Position numbers and translations under genes: made by a program. A stretch of 64,000 bases of DNA, from positions 1-64,000 of the forward strand of contig JAHUUJ010000006.1 in NCBI GenBank assembly GCA_019218365.1. Direction: 5' to 3'. The DNA comes from Actinomycetaceae bacterium TAE3-ERU4 (lineage in GTDB: Bacteria; Actinomycetota; Actinomycetes; Actinomycetales; Actinomycetaceae). Position 1 is the first letter of the stretch, and each line of letters begins with the position of its first letter. This document shows, piece by piece, positions 17,756 to 27,364 of the stretch. Below the pieces are notes generated by a model. The model had not been told where the DNA came from, did no database searches, and saw only the letters and a list, made by a program, of their open reading frames with translations.

Positions 17756-19252
17756 TTAGAAACGCAACTGATTCTCGCGTGATAAATCAGCCTGCTCCAA
17801 CGGAACTGCCTTTTGCTTAGTCACTACGCGATGTCCAATCCAAAGGAGGAAGAAGAAAGGTAAACCAATGTAGGAAGCTAGAATCTGCCAAATATCAAAC
17901 TTGAAGAACAAAGCCTCATAGTTCTGCCCCAAAACCACAAATAGGCACAGACCCAAAGCTACAATCGGCCCCAGCGGATACCAACGAGCCGCGAAAGGAA
18001 GTTCCTCAAGCGAATGCCCCTGCTTCAAGAAAGCCTTACGGAAGTTTAGATGCGACCAGGCAATTCCCAGCCAAGCAATAAAACCAGAAAGACCAGAAAC
18101 ATTAACCAACCAAGTGTAAGCAGTTCCCGTACCAACTAGTGAAACCGCAAAACAGGTAGCGCCCACTGCAGTAGTTGCCAACAGCGCATTAACCGGAACT
18201 CCGCGCTTATTTACCTTTCCAAAGAAAGCCGGTGCAATCCCCTCATGAGCCAAAGCATAAAGCATTCGGGTTGAAGCATAAAGCCCCGAGTTACCGGCAG
18301 AAAGAATCGAAGTCAAAATCACCGCGTTCATCACCGTTGCAGCAGCCAAAACACCAGCATTTTCAAAGACCATCGTAAATGGAGAAATCGAAATAGCATC
18401 TACATCAGAGTCTAAAAGATTCGGGTTGGTGTAAGGAATCAAGAAACCAATTACCGCAATTGCACCGATGTAAAAGAGCATAATCCGGTAGAAAACGGTG
18501 TGAATAGCCTTGGGAATATTCTTCTCTGGATCTTCAGACTCGCCCGCTGCTACACCCACTAACTCGGTGCCCTGGAAAGAAAAACCAGCAATCATAAAGA
18601 CCGCTAAAATACCCGAAAAACCATTTACAAATGGAGCTTCACCGGTGGTCCAATTTGAAAAACCGGGTGACTTACCGCCCAAAATTCCCAAAATCATTGC
18701 CACGCCAACAATTAGGAAAACAATTACTGTAATTACCTTAATAGCCGCAAACCAAAACTCGCCCTCGCCAAAAGCACGAGCAGAAAGATAATTCAATAAA
18801 AAGAGAATACTCAAAAACAGCGCCGACCAAACCCAGGCCGGAGTATCAGGAAGCCAATACTTCATTACCAATGCCGCCGCGACCAATTCGGCAGCCACCG
18901 TAATTGCCCAGTTAAACCAATAGTTCCAACCAATCGCGAACCCAAACGACGGAGAAACAAAACGGGAAGCATAAGTCTGGAAAGAACCAGCTACCGGCAT
19001 ATAGGCGGCCATCTCACCTAAAGACTGCATTAGCAGGAAAACCATCCCGCCCATCAAAGCGTAAGCAAGTAGCGCACCGCCGGGACCAGCCTGAGAAATA
19101 GTGGCTCCCGAAGCCACGAACAAACCCGTGCCGATAGACCCGCCGATAGCAATCATCATCAGGTGACGGGCGTGCAAACCACGCTTCAAACGATGCTTAG
19201 ATTCGCTCTCCGCTACCCCCGCAGTGCTCGTCTCATTCTGTGATGAATCCAT
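17756..19252 (-). CDS. lysP: Lysine-specific amino-acid permease
   Basis: A 498-residue APC-superfamily (AAT family) transporter with about 12 membrane segments. The N-terminal block GGSIGTGLFVASG and the following ISQAGPGGALLAYALMGGM, LNYLSARAFGEGEFWF, SFQGTELVGVAAGESEDPEKNIP and SAGNSGLYASTRMLYALA closely match what I know of E. coli LysP, so lysine import is the best prediction. The ATG at 19252 has AAGGGA 7 nt upstream; a TTG six codons earlier is unlikely. It starts only 33 nt beyond the hairpin that ends the pta-ackA unit, leaving little room for an independent promoter. Confidence 0.88.
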   Translation of the reverse strand: MDSSQNETSTAGVAESESKHRLKRGLHARHLMMIAIGGSIGTGLFVASGATISQAGPGGALLAYALMGGMVFLLMQSLGEMAAYMPVAGSFQTYASRFVSPSFGFAIGWNYWFNWAITVAAELVAAALVMKYWLPDTPAWVWSALFLSILFLLNYLSARAFGEGEFWFAAIKVITVIVFLIVGVAMILGILGGKSPGFSNWTTGEAPFVNGFSGILAVFMIAGFSFQGTELVGVAAGESEDPEKNIPKAIHTVFYRIMLFYIGAIAVIGFLIPYTNPNLLDSDVDAISISPFTMVFENAGVLAAATVMNAVILTSILSAGNSGLYASTRMLYALAHEGIAPAFFGKVNKRGVPVNALLATTAVGATCFAVSLVGTGTAYTWLVNVSGLSGFIAWLGIAWSHLNFRKAFLKQGHSLEELPFAARWYPLGPIVALGLCLFVVLGQNYEALFFKFDIWQILASYIGLPFFFLLWIGHRVVTKQKAVPLEQADLSRENQLRF

Positions 19253-19277
19253 ATTTCTATCCCTTATCAAGTAAACG

Positions 19278-19318
19278 AAAAAAGTTTCGCGCCGCCACGT
19301 AACCGCGGCGGCGCGAAA
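19278..19318 (-). terminator. Intrinsic terminator of the pta-ackA unit
   Basis: A 12-bp GC-rich stem (19285-19296 with 19307-19318) and a 10-nt loop, followed on the minus strand by CTTTTTT. It lies between ackA and lysP. Confidence 0.85.
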
Positions 19319-19333
19319 ACAATTAGTTAGTAA

Positions 19334-20515
19334 TTAAAGCAGAGTCATAGCCTGTTGAGCAATGGCAAGCTCTTCGTTGGTTGGAATAACCAGGACTCGG
19401 ATAGACGAATCCGGGGTAGAAATCTCGCGCGGTTCCTTTGAACGGACAGCGTTCTTTTCGAGATCGAGCTTAACGCCCATAAACGCCAGACGCTCGCAAA
19501 GCTCGCGACGCATGTCCGAGTCATTTTCCCCAGCTCCAGCAGTGAAAGTAATGGCGTCCAAACCACCCATAACGGCAGTGTAAGCACCCACGTACTTAAG
19601 CAGACGGTGGTTATAGACCGCTAAAGCCAAGATGCAAGTCTCATCGCCCTCGGCAGCACGCCTTTGCACCTCACGCATATCGTTATCGCCGGTTAGACCA
19701 CGTAGACCAGACTTCTTGTTAAACAAGTCGTCAATCTCGTCAATTGACATACCCGCCTGACGGTGTAGATGGAAAACAGCTGCCGGGTCGATATCACCGG
19801 TACGTGAACCCATGACCAGTCCCTCTAGGGGGGTTAGTCCCATCGAGGTATCAACGGCGTGACCGTTTACCACGGCAGAGACAGAAGCCCCGTTACCCAG
19901 GTGCAAAACAATCTGCTTTAGGTCATCGCGTCCGAGGAACTTAGCAGCTGCACCGGAAACAAACTGGTGCGAAGTACCATGTGCACCGTAACGACGAATC
20001 TCGTACTTTTCGGCAACTTCACGGTTAAGTGCGTAGGTGGCGGACTCATCAGGTAGTCCCTGGAAGAAAGCAGTGTCAAAAACAGCTACGTGCGGGACAT
20101 CCATCAGCTCGCGGGCAACTTCAATTCCCTTTAGGTGAGCTGGGTTGTGCAGTGGGCCGAGCGGGCATAGATCGCGAATCTTCTGCTCTACCTTCTCGTC
20201 AATAATGGCCGGGCCAGAGAAGTACTTTCCACCCTGGACGACACGGTGACCGACGGCAACAATGCCAGCTTCGGATAGGTTCGGACCAACCTTGGCAAAC
20301 AGCTCCAAAACCTTGCGCAAACCAGCGCCGTGGTCAGCGATAGGGCCATCAATTTCGACGACCTTCTCGCCATACTTGTGTTCGAGGTGACTGGTTTCTT
20401 CACCAATTCGTTCAACGAGGCCGGAGGCCAGCGAGGTGCCCGCCTCGGGGTCTACCAACTGGTACTTAATTGACGAAGAACCAGAGTTAATAACTAGAAC
20501 AGTGTGCTGTGTCAT
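19334..20515 (-). CDS. ackA: Acetate kinase
   Basis: A 393-residue ASKHA-fold kinase that converts acetyl phosphate plus ADP to acetate plus ATP. Visible motifs are VLVINSGSSSIKYQL at the N-terminus, HLGNGASVSAV in the middle, and GLTPLEGLVMGSRTGDIDP, all characteristic of AckA. The length is normal and the C-terminus ends in the typical NEELAIAQQAMTL. It follows pta by 29 bp on the same strand, giving the standard Pta-AckA pathway for substrate-level ATP formation during fermentation, or for acetate activation in reverse. No sign of damage. Confidence 0.97.
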   Translation of the reverse strand: MTQHTVLVINSGSSSIKYQLVDPEAGTSLASGLVERIGEETSHLEHKYGEKVVEIDGPIADHGAGLRKVLELFAKVGPNLSEAGIVAVGHRVVQGGKYFSGPAIIDEKVEQKIRDLCPLGPLHNPAHLKGIEVARELMDVPHVAVFDTAFFQGLPDESATYALNREVAEKYEIRRYGAHGTSHQFVSGAAAKFLGRDDLKQIVLHLGNGASVSAVVNGHAVDTSMGLTPLEGLVMGSRTGDIDPAAVFHLHRQAGMSIDEIDDLFNKKSGLRGLTGDNDMREVQRRAAEGDETCILALAVYNHRLLKYVGAYTAVMGGLDAITFTAGAGENDSDMRRELCERLAFMGVKLDLEKNAVRSKEPREISTPDSSIRVLVIPTNEELAIAQQAMTLL

Positions 20516-20544
20516 TTAGTTTTCCTTGTTTTGCTAGGGTAGGT

Positions 20545-22155
20545 TCAGGCCTGTGCCTGTGCCTGGACCGCGGTAATTACGACAGTGTTGACAATATCTT
20601 CTACAAGAGCGCCGCGGGAAAGGTCGTTTACGGGCTTGCGTAGACCCTGCAGAACAGGTCCTACGGCAGTAGCTCCCGAGGTGCGCTGGACAGCCTTGTA
20701 CAAAGCGTTACCAACAGAAAGTGACGGGAAGATGTAGACCGTAGCCTTACCGGCAACGGGGGAGTTAGGCATCTTGGAAGCTGCAACATGAGGATCGTAT
20801 GCGGCATCGAACTGCAACGGGCCATCAACCGCCAACTCGGGGGCCTTCTGACGCAGAATCTCAGTAGCTTCCTTAACCGCGTCCACATCGGGGCCCGATC
20901 CGGAGTTACCCGAAGAGTAAGAAATCATCGCCACGCGAGGCTCTACGCCGAACGCTTGGGCGGTTTCTGCCGAAGAAATCGCAATGTCAGCCAGCTGTTC
21001 AGGAGTCGGGTTCGGGTTGACTGCACAGTCACCGTAAACGTGTACCTGGTCGGGCATCAACATTAGGAAGACCGAGGAAACAATTGAAGTTCCCGGCTTG
21101 GTCTTAATCGTCTGGAATGAGGGAACAATCGTGTGTGCCGTAGTGTGTGCGGCTCCCGAGACCATTCCATCAGCATCGCCAAAGTAAACCATCATGGTCC
21201 CAAAGAAGGAAACGTCCTGTACAACCTCGCGAGCCTTTTCCAGGGTCATGCCTTTCTTCTCACGTAGCTTGGCGTATTCCTGAGCGTACTTTTCGACAAG
21301 TTCCTCGTCATGGTTAGAAACTACCTTGGCAGCGGCAATATCAAGACCAAGTTCTTGAGCCCGTGAACGTACTGCAGACTCATCTCCGACCAAAATGATG
21401 TCGGCGACATCTAGTTTGAGAAGCTGGTCGGTCGCTTCCAGAATGCGGTCATCATCAGGTTCGGGCAAAACAATGGTGGTCTTCTTAGAACGAGCGCGCT
21501 CCACCAAGTCCATCTGGAACTGGAGTGGGGTGGTGATAGCCGAATCTACCTCGGCGTTCAAAATGCTCTCCAAGTCATCGCCAAAAGCGTTGCGTAGTGC
21601 CTGGCCGGGGTTTGCCGCATCAAATTCACCGACTACCGCGATAGGAACGTTAACCTCAGTAAGTTTTTCTTTCAGATGGTTTTCAATGCGAACCGGGTTT
21701 TCGGCGTTTAGAAGCAAAATACCAGCCAACTTTGCGTGGTTGGCTTTAAAAGTCTTTAGAGCGGCTCGCGAGGTCTTGCAGGGGCATCCGTCCTTGCGGT
21801 CAAGCACTAAGAAAATCGGAGAACCGCAGTTAGCTGCTACCGCAGCGTTAAACCCAAACTCATCCCAACCGGGCACAAAAGTGTAATTGGAACCAAGGTT
21901 AATAATACGGTCGGCTTCAATCTTGCGGAAAGACTCCACAATCTTGGCCAGAGCGGCTTCAGAATCTGCCGCTACTTCCAAGTACTGAGCCCCGAAAACA
22001 CCGGCTCCCAACTCGGAAATGCTTTCGTTCTTTCCAAATGAGCGAAACACCTCAACCTTCTGGCCACCCTCGGCCAGGAGCTGAGCTAGCCCCCGAACTA
22101 CGTCGTCACGTCCGGGAACGTTTGCAGCGGTTAAAACTGACAGGCTTTTTGGCAT
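20545..22155 (-). CDS. pta: Phosphate acetyltransferase
   Basis: A 536-residue enzyme that converts acetyl-CoA and phosphate to acetyl phosphate. The C-terminal PTA_PTB domain (about residues 205-530) contains VLPEPDDDRILEA, YFGDADGMVSGAAHTTAHT, YSSGNSGSGPDVDAVKEA and the late VGNALYKAVQRTSGATAVGP. The N-terminal domain is a short form of the P-loop-like region of long Ptas, so the enzyme is smaller than the E. coli type of about 714 residues. The start is ATG at 22155 with AAGGA 7 nt upstream; the frame stays open for 39 more codons without family similarity. It forms an operon with ackA. Confidence 0.93.
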   Translation of the reverse strand: MPKSLSVLTAANVPGRDDVVRGLAQLLAEGGQKVEVFRSFGKNESISELGAGVFGAQYLEVAADSEAALAKIVESFRKIEADRIINLGSNYTFVPGWDEFGFNAAVAANCGSPIFLVLDRKDGCPCKTSRAALKTFKANHAKLAGILLLNAENPVRIENHLKEKLTEVNVPIAVVGEFDAANPGQALRNAFGDDLESILNAEVDSAITTPLQFQMDLVERARSKKTTIVLPEPDDDRILEATDQLLKLDVADIILVGDESAVRSRAQELGLDIAAAKVVSNHDEELVEKYAQEYAKLREKKGMTLEKAREVVQDVSFFGTMMVYFGDADGMVSGAAHTTAHTIVPSFQTIKTKPGTSIVSSVFLMLMPDQVHVYGDCAVNPNPTPEQLADIAISSAETAQAFGVEPRVAMISYSSGNSGSGPDVDAVKEATEILRQKAPELAVDGPLQFDAAYDPHVAASKMPNSPVAGKATVYIFPSLSVGNALYKAVQRTSGATAVGPVLQGLRKPVNDLSRGALVEDIVNTVVITAVQAQAQA

Positions 22156-22323
22156 GATAATCCTTCCACAAAGCTGAACCTGTTTACAGTTTCTAATGTT
22201 AGTAGCCAGAAGCCAGAAGCCCCACCGTGATCGGTATGCCTTATGACACACCAAAGTCCTAAGTCTCACCAAAAAGGCAAAATAAAGACAGATTTACAGT
22301 TGATAGGGCGAAAAATGGGGAAC

Positions 22324-23034
22324 TTAGTCGAGTTGATCACGGCTGACCACATCAACAGCTAAGACACCAGGCACATGTGAAAGGGAACTAATTAACTCGT
22401 CTTGTGGGGAAGGGCCTTCAAATTTCATTACTACGCGCATCCCCTCGCCGGTCTCTGTCTTAATCGGATTAGTGGAAGTAACAATTGCTTTATATCCCTG
22501 CGAAGACGCTAAAACCATAACTTTTCGCATTGCCCCCGTCCCGGATTCATACTCTATGACGGTACGGTAATTGCGCGAAGAGAAGGGCAGCTTATTTGCG
22601 AGTGGGCCAATTGCAAAAACCAAGAAATAGTGGAGTGCTAGCGCAAAGATTGCCAGAGGAATCATACCTGCTCCACATGCCATACCAAGAGCTGCTGAGA
22701 GCCAAACCGTAGCGGCGGTAGTTAGCCCGCGAACTGTGTCGTTATTGACGAAGATAACTCCAGCACCGAGAAAACCGATTCCCGAGACGATTTGCGCTGC
22801 GATTCGAGAAGGATCTAGATGGACACTTGCTCCAAGCGCAAGAGCTGGACCAAAACCATAAGCCGAAATAAGTGTGAAAATACAAGCTCCGATACCTACT
22901 AGAACGTGAGTTTTTACTCCGGCATTTTTCTGGTGGAAATGACGCTCAATTCCCAAAAGTGAGCAAAGAACAAATGCTGCGGTAATCGCGACAAACTGGA
23001 TTTCAAGGGTGTCGGAAATGAAAAATGCGCTCAT
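22324..23034 (-). CDS. MgtC/SapB-family membrane protein
   Basis: A 236-residue protein. The N-terminal part has four or five hydrophobic segments and the family blocks LGIERHFHQKNAGVKTHVLVG, GIGFLGAGVIF and VRGLTTAATVW. The C-terminal 80 or so residues form a soluble ACT-like domain. MgtC proteins help intracellular or magnesium-starved bacteria and inhibit F-ATPase in some species; the role here is not known. It is a single-gene unit on the minus strand, divergent from guaA across 171 bp. I saw no long structured leader of the M-box or mgtC type before the ATG; the candidate minus-strand -10 (TATACT) lies roughly 45 nt upstream. Confidence 0.88.
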   Translation of the reverse strand: MSAFFISDTLEIQFVAITAAFVLCSLLGIERHFHQKNAGVKTHVLVGIGACIFTLISAYGFGPALALGASVHLDPSRIAAQIVSGIGFLGAGVIFVNNDTVRGLTTAATVWLSAALGMACGAGMIPLAIFALALHYFLVFAIGPLANKLPFSSRNYRTVIEYESGTGAMRKVMVLASSQGYKAIVTSTNPIKTETGEGMRVVMKFEGPSPQDELISSLSHVPGVLAVDVVSRDQLD

Positions 23035-23211
23035 TGTCTCTCCAGTAAATCAAGGACGAGTTTACGAAAAGTATAGATAAAATTACTGAATCAGTGATGA
23101 AGGATAGATAGGTGAATAACTTATTTCTGTACAACGGGAGAGTTTCGTTGATAGAAAGTAGTCACCTGTCCGCCAAGCAAAAAACACTTCGTCTAGGTTA
23201 ATCTATTGGGC

Positions 23212-24801
23212 GTGAGCACCAATAATTTTTCCGCAGACGGACATCCTCGTCCCGTCCTCGTCGTTGATTTTGGCGCGCAGTATGCGCAGCTAATTGCCCG
23301 ACGAGTACGCGAAGCTAAAGTTTATTCCGAAATTGTTCCCCACACCATGAGCGTAGAGCGCATGCTGGAGAAAGATCCTGCAGCGATTATTCTTTCCGGT
23401 GGGCCTTCTTCCGTCTACGCAGACGGAGCTCCCAGCGTTGATGCGCCTCTTTTCTCGGCCGGTGTGCCGATTCTGGGAATCTGTTACGGGTTCCAGACGA
23501 TGGCCGCAGCCCTCGGAGGAAAAGTGGGACGTACCGGAACTCGCGAGTACGGTCACACGGATGTTACGACTAACGAGAACGCTTGTCTTTTCGCTGGCAC
23601 TCCGCTGGATCAGTCCGTTTGGATGAGTCACGGTGACGCTGTGCAGGAGGCTCCACAGGGCTTTGTAGTTACCGCTTCGACAGAACAGACTCCCGTTGCC
23701 GCGTTTGAAGACCGCGAACGACGTCTTTACGGATTGCAGTGGCACCCCGAGGTAAAGCACTCCAAGTTCGGTCAGGCGGCGCTAGAAAACTTCCTTTACA
23801 AGGGGGCTGGGCTGGAGCCAACTTGGACCCCGGGAAACATCATTGATGAACAGGTTGAACGAATCCGAGCTCAGGTGGGGGACAAACAGGTAATCTGTGC
23901 CCTTTCCGGTGGGGTTGATTCTTCTGTGGCTGCCGCCCTCGTACACAAAGCTGTCGGTGACCAGCTAACCTGTTTCTTCATCGACCACGGTCTACTCCGG
24001 GCCGGAGAACGCGAACAGGTTGAGCGTGACTATGCTTCGACCATGGGAATTAAGGTTGTCACCATGGACGAAACGGAACGCTTTGTCGGTGCTCTTGCCG
24101 GAGTTAGTGATCCGGAAACTAAGCGTAAGATTATTGGCCGTGAGTTTATCCGTTCTTTCGAAGCTGCTCAGCGTCAGCTTATTGCCGAAGCCGGAGCCGA
24201 GGGACAGGATATCGAGTTCCTAGTTCAAGGAACGCTTTACCCGGATGTTGTTGAATCCGGTGGCGGCGAAGGTGCGGCTAACATCAAGTCTCACCACAAC
24301 GTGGGGGGATTGCCCGACGACCTTAAGTTCGAGCTGGTTGAGCCGCTACGTGAACTCTTTAAGGACGAGGTGCGCGAAATTGGGCGTCGTTTGGGAGTGC
24401 CGGAAAAAATTGTGTCACGTCAGCCTTTCCCCGGCCCCGGACTGGGTATTCGTATCGTTGGAGAAGTAACTCCAGAACGTCTTGAGACTTTGCGTGCCGC
24501 CGACCTAATTGTGCGCGAGGAACTAACCCGCGCCGGCTTGGACGAGGAAATCTGGCAGTGCCCGGTGGTGCTACTAGCCGACGTTCGTTCCGTTGGAGTG
24601 CAGGGAGATGGTCGTACTTACGGACATCCCATCGTTTTGCGTCCAGTTTCTTCCGAGGACGCAATGACAGCCGACTGGACTCGTCTGCCCTATGACCTGT
24701 TGGCACGAATTTCCAACCGTATTACCAACAGTGTGGAGGATGTAAACCGAGTTGTTCTCGACTGTACTTCCAAGCCCCCGGGCACCATTGAATGGGAGTG
24801 A
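23212..24801 (+). CDS. guaA: GMP synthase (glutamine-hydrolysing)
   Basis: A 529-residue enzyme that aminates XMP to GMP. The class I glutamine amidotransferase domain (about 10-200) contains the nucleophile in GICYGFQ and the His/Glu pair in [10 protein letters not shown]. The ATP pyrophosphatase domain carries [12 protein letters not shown]. The C-terminal dimerisation domain runs through [17 protein letters not shown] to the terminal KPPGTIEWE. The start is uncertain: GTG at 23212 or TTG two codons earlier. Neither has a clear ribosome site, and TAGGTT at 23194 would be positioned as a -10 for a leaderless message. Confidence 0.95.
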   Translation: MSTNNFSADGHPRPVLVVDFGAQYAQLIARRVREAKVYSEIVPHTMSVERMLEKDPAAIILSGGPSSVYADGAPSVDAPLFSAGVPILGICYGFQTMAAALGGKVGRTGTREYGHTDVTTNENACLFAGTPLDQSVWMSHGDAVQEAPQGFVVTASTEQTPVAAFEDRERRLYGLQWHPEVKHSKFGQAALENFLYKGAGLEPTWTPGNIIDEQVERIRAQVGDKQVICALSGGVDSSVAAALVHKAVGDQLTCFFIDHGLLRAGEREQVERDYASTMGIKVVTMDETERFVGALAGVSDPETKRKIIGREFIRSFEAAQRQLIAEAGAEGQDIEFLVQGTLYPDVVESGGGEGAANIKSHHNVGGLPDDLKFELVEPLRELFKDEVREIGRRLGVPEKIVSRQPFPGPGLGIRIVGEVTPERLETLRAADLIVREELTRAGLDEEIWQCPVVLLADVRSVGVQGDGRTYGHPIVLRPVSSEDAMTADWTRLPYDLLARISNRITNSVEDVNRVVLDCTSKPPGTIEWE

Positions 24802-24870
24802 GTTTCTTTATTCTCTAGGAAGATAGTTAAGAAACTATGCGAATCTAAGTAAAAACTTAATAGGTTCTAC

Positions 24871-24918
24871 CCGAGGCGGGTACTCAAGCGAAACGAATGA
24901 GTACCCGCCTTGGTTTAT
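24871..24918 (+). terminator. Terminator after guaA
   Basis: A 16-bp stem with one G-U pair (24871-24886 with 24898-24913) and a TTTATC tail. Confidence 0.75.
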
Positions 24919-24953
24919 CATGAGGTGAGTAAATTAGCTTAAACGAGGGAAAA

Positions 24954-25868
24954 ATGGGAAAAAAGAAACGTTCACGCGGGTGGCCTGAAATTCCCGCCCC
25001 ACTCGCCGGGCCAGTTATAGATAACCACACGCATTTGCCCTTACGTTCCGCTGAGCTCATTACCGCGGAAGAAGTTTGCCTAAACCTTGAAGAACAGCTG
25101 ACAAGAGCGAAAGAAACCGGGGTGGTTGGGCTGGTCACTTCCGCCTGTGAAGTAATGGATTTAGCGCCTGCGCTTGATTTGGCGGAAAAATATTCCCAGG
25201 TAAAAGTGGCGGTAGCAATACACCCGAACGAGGCGGCCTTGCACGCTGGATATAATGACCCTTCCCCGGACGGGCTAGAGCCACAATTTCTTGCGCATCA
25301 CTCGATGTCTTTAGAATCGGCTCTCGGAGCGGTCTGCGATGCCGCGGCACATCCCTCGGTTGTGGCGATTGGGGAAACGGGGCTGGACTATTTCCGCACT
25401 GCGCCGGCGGGCAGACAAGCCCAAAAAGAATCTTTTAAGATGCATCTAGAATTAGCTAAGGCGCTTGATCTACCCGTGCAAATTCACGATAGGCAAGCTC
25501 ATAAAGATACTATCGATATTCTCTTAGAAGTAGGTGCGCCCAAGCAAACGGTATTTCACTGCTATTCCGGAGATGTCCAAATGGCTGAAACCTTGGCTGA
25601 AAACGGGTGGTATGCCTCTTTTGCCGGTCCTCTTACCTATGGGGCAAATGAAGAATTGAGGAATGCCCTTGTTGCGCTACCTCCGGAGTTAGTCTTAGTG
25701 GAAACGGATGCGCCATACCTTACGCCGCATCCGCACCGAGGGTGCCCCAACGCTTCTTATGTGATGGCTCATACCGTCAGGCAAATTGCTGCACTTTGGG
25801 AAAAAGATGAAGAATATACCTGCTCGAAACTGCTTGCTAATACCGAGGAAGTTTATGGTAAATGGTAG
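24954..25868 (+). CDS. tatD: TatD-family metal-dependent hydrolase
   Basis: A 304-residue amidohydrolase-fold DNase/deoxyribonuclease-like protein. The metal-binding residues are visible in IDNHTHLPL (residues 22-30), AIGETGLDYFR near 139, LPVQIHDRQAHKD near 178, VFHCYSGD near 203 and LVETDAPYLTPHPHRG near 250. TatD enzymes act on DNA and some process D-amino-acid or quality-control substrates; the exact role is not settled. The ATG has GAGGG 5 nt upstream. It precedes rpfB, rsmA and ispE, the same gene order as Mycobacterium tuberculosis Rv1008-Rv1011. Confidence 0.93.
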   Translation: MGKKKRSRGWPEIPAPLAGPVIDNHTHLPLRSAELITAEEVCLNLEEQLTRAKETGVVGLVTSACEVMDLAPALDLAEKYSQVKVAVAIHPNEAALHAGYNDPSPDGLEPQFLAHHSMSLESALGAVCDAAAHPSVVAIGETGLDYFRTAPAGRQAQKESFKMHLELAKALDLPVQIHDRQAHKDTIDILLEVGAPKQTVFHCYSGDVQMAETLAENGWYASFAGPLTYGANEELRNALVALPPELVLVETDAPYLTPHPHRGCPNASYVMAHTVRQIAALWEKDEEYTCSKLLANTEEVYGKW

Positions 25869-25904
25869 GAAACGGTTGACGCTACCTGTGTGATTCATCA
25901 TCAT

Positions 25905-26047
25905 AAAGTAACAAATGTATAACACGTAGGTTACGATTGATTTTATATAAAAGGGGAGATGTTTCCTTAAACGGAAAGGTTCCTTTTCGTTGGTATCTGA
26001 AATAATTAGATTCCAACAAGTTTTATTGGCCTATCAAAGGAAAAAGA
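25905..26047 (+). promoter_or_regulatory. AT-rich structured upstream region of rpfB
   Basis: This stretch holds two spaced GTA(T)AAC-like half-sites near 25908-25923 and a GTTAC near 25931, an AT-rich TATATAAAA near 25946, and a series of hairpins. TTTCC/GGAAA near 25972 and AAAGG/CCTTTT near 25976-25987 compete for the same bases. GTTGGTATCT (25989-25998) pairs with AGATTCCAAC (26008-26017) with one mismatch, and AAGTTTTATT follows. The ribosome site AAAGGA comes directly before the TTG start. The arrangement resembles a leader that can switch between alternative folds. I do not find the conserved core of the ydaO/c-di-AMP riboswitch. Confidence 0.4.
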
Positions 26048-27304
26048 TTGAGTAACCCACTGGCGAAAGCAAACGAGCGTCTTTACCGTCTGCCAGCTAA
26101 ACGAGTATGGCCCGTAGCTGCGGCCCTAATGCTTGGCGTGACCGGGGTAGGTGCCGTTAATCTTGCCGCCTCTCACCACACCGTACAGGTACAGGTGGAT
26201 GGTAAAACTCAGCAGGTTAGCTTTTTTGGGAACACCGTTTCTGACGCTCTTAGCGCCGCTGGAGTTGAGGTGAAAGCCCACGATAGTGTAATTCCTGTCC
26301 CTTCCAGCGCGATTTATGACGATTCCCGCATTACCGTCGCTACGGCCAAGCCCTATATGGTTACTATTGACGGAAAAACTCGTGAAGTTTGGAGTACCGC
26401 AACTTCCTCGGCAGATATTCTTTCTGATTTGGGAGCGCGTGGCTCAACCGTTACCTTGGCGGCTTCCCGTAGCTCTGAGCGCAGCCCCCTTTCTACACTT
26501 ACTCACGTTCCCACTACCGCAAAACTCCTGGTGGATGGAAAAACAAAAGATGTAAAGGTATCTCCTGGGCAGGGCCTAAAAGACCTTTTGCAGGCTGAAA
26601 AAATTAAGCTTTCGCCGATTGATAGGGTTACGGCCAGTCGCACTAAAGACGGTCTCGTAATTCGTGTTGTGCGTGTTGTGCGCGAGAACATTGTGACCGA
26701 GTCTGATATTCCCAATAAAACCGTTAAAAAAGAAGATGCGAAACTTCTTAAAGGCAAGACTCGAATTACAGAAGAGGGAAAGCACGGAAAACGCCGTTTG
26801 GTCGAATATCGCGAAGTTGTGGATGGAAAAGAAACTGTACGCACGAAGATTTCTGACAAAGTTTTAGCCCAGCCTGTTGACCGGGTTGAAGTAACAGGAA
26901 CTATGGAACCTCCAGCGCGGCCTGCCGCGGTAGCTACTGCGCCGGATTCTCCATCAGTGGCGGCTGCGGAATCCTCCGTACCACCCGCCGCGCCGGCTCC
27001 TACTGGATCTCCCAAAGCAATTGCCCGTCAAATGCTTGCTGCTCGTGGAATGGGTGATGATCAGTATCGTTGCCTAGTTTCCCTTTGGAACCGTGAGTCG
27101 GGATGGAATTACCGGTCCTATAACCGAAGCTCCGGAGCTTACGGTATTCCCCAGGCTCTACCCGGCTCAAAGATGGCCTCAGCCGGAGCTGACTGGCGCA
27201 CTAATCCAGCTACTCAGATTCGCTGGGGGCTCGGATATATCTCAGGACGATACGGTAGCCCATGTGCGGCTCTTGGACACTCGCACCGGGTTGGCTGGTA
27301 CTAA
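26048..27304 (+). CDS. rpfB: Resuscitation-promoting-factor-like wall hydrolase (DUF348-G5-lysozyme-like)
   Basis: A 418-residue secreted or membrane-anchored protein. A short basic N-terminus and a hydrophobic segment (about 20-41) are followed by three DUF348-type ubiquitin-like repeats (about 45-95, 100-155, 160-210), a G5 domain (about 212-290), an Ala/Pro-rich linker, and a C-terminal lysozyme/transglycosylase-like domain from about 325. That domain has the catalytic-type Glu in WNRESGWNYRSYN and the block SSGAYGIPQALPGSKMASAG. The TTG start has AAAGGA 7 nt upstream. Its domain order and position before rsmA match RpfB, though the catalytic domain is the SLT-like variant common in Actinomycetaceae rather than the short mycobacterial Rpf domain. 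It probably remodels peptidoglycan during growth or division. Confidence 0.85.
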   Translation: MSNPLAKANERLYRLPAKRVWPVAAALMLGVTGVGAVNLAASHHTVQVQVDGKTQQVSFFGNTVSDALSAAGVEVKAHDSVIPVPSSAIYDDSRITVATAKPYMVTIDGKTREVWSTATSSADILSDLGARGSTVTLAASRSSERSPLSTLTHVPTTAKLLVDGKTKDVKVSPGQGLKDLLQAEKIKLSPIDRVTASRTKDGLVIRVVRVVRENIVTESDIPNKTVKKEDAKLLKGKTRITEEGKHGKRRLVEYREVVDGKETVRTKISDKVLAQPVDRVEVTGTMEPPARPAAVATAPDSPSVAAAESSVPPAAPAPTGSPKAIARQMLAARGMGDDQYRCLVSLWNRESGWNYRSYNRSSGAYGIPQALPGSKMASAGADWRTNPATQIRWGLGYISGRYGSPCAALGHSHRVGWY

Positions 27305-27364
27305 ACCGAAGTTTTAGCGGAAACTAAATACGTCTTTCGACGATAAATTGGTAGTCTTTAACGC

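Noticed and set aside
23035-23205. Magnesium-responsive leader before mgtC
   Set aside because: The candidate promoter leaves only about 45 nt of leader, too short for an M-box or similar element.
25868-26047. c-di-AMP (ydaO-type) riboswitch before rpfB
   Set aside because: Expected from biology, but the conserved core sequences are not present; only generic hairpins are seen.
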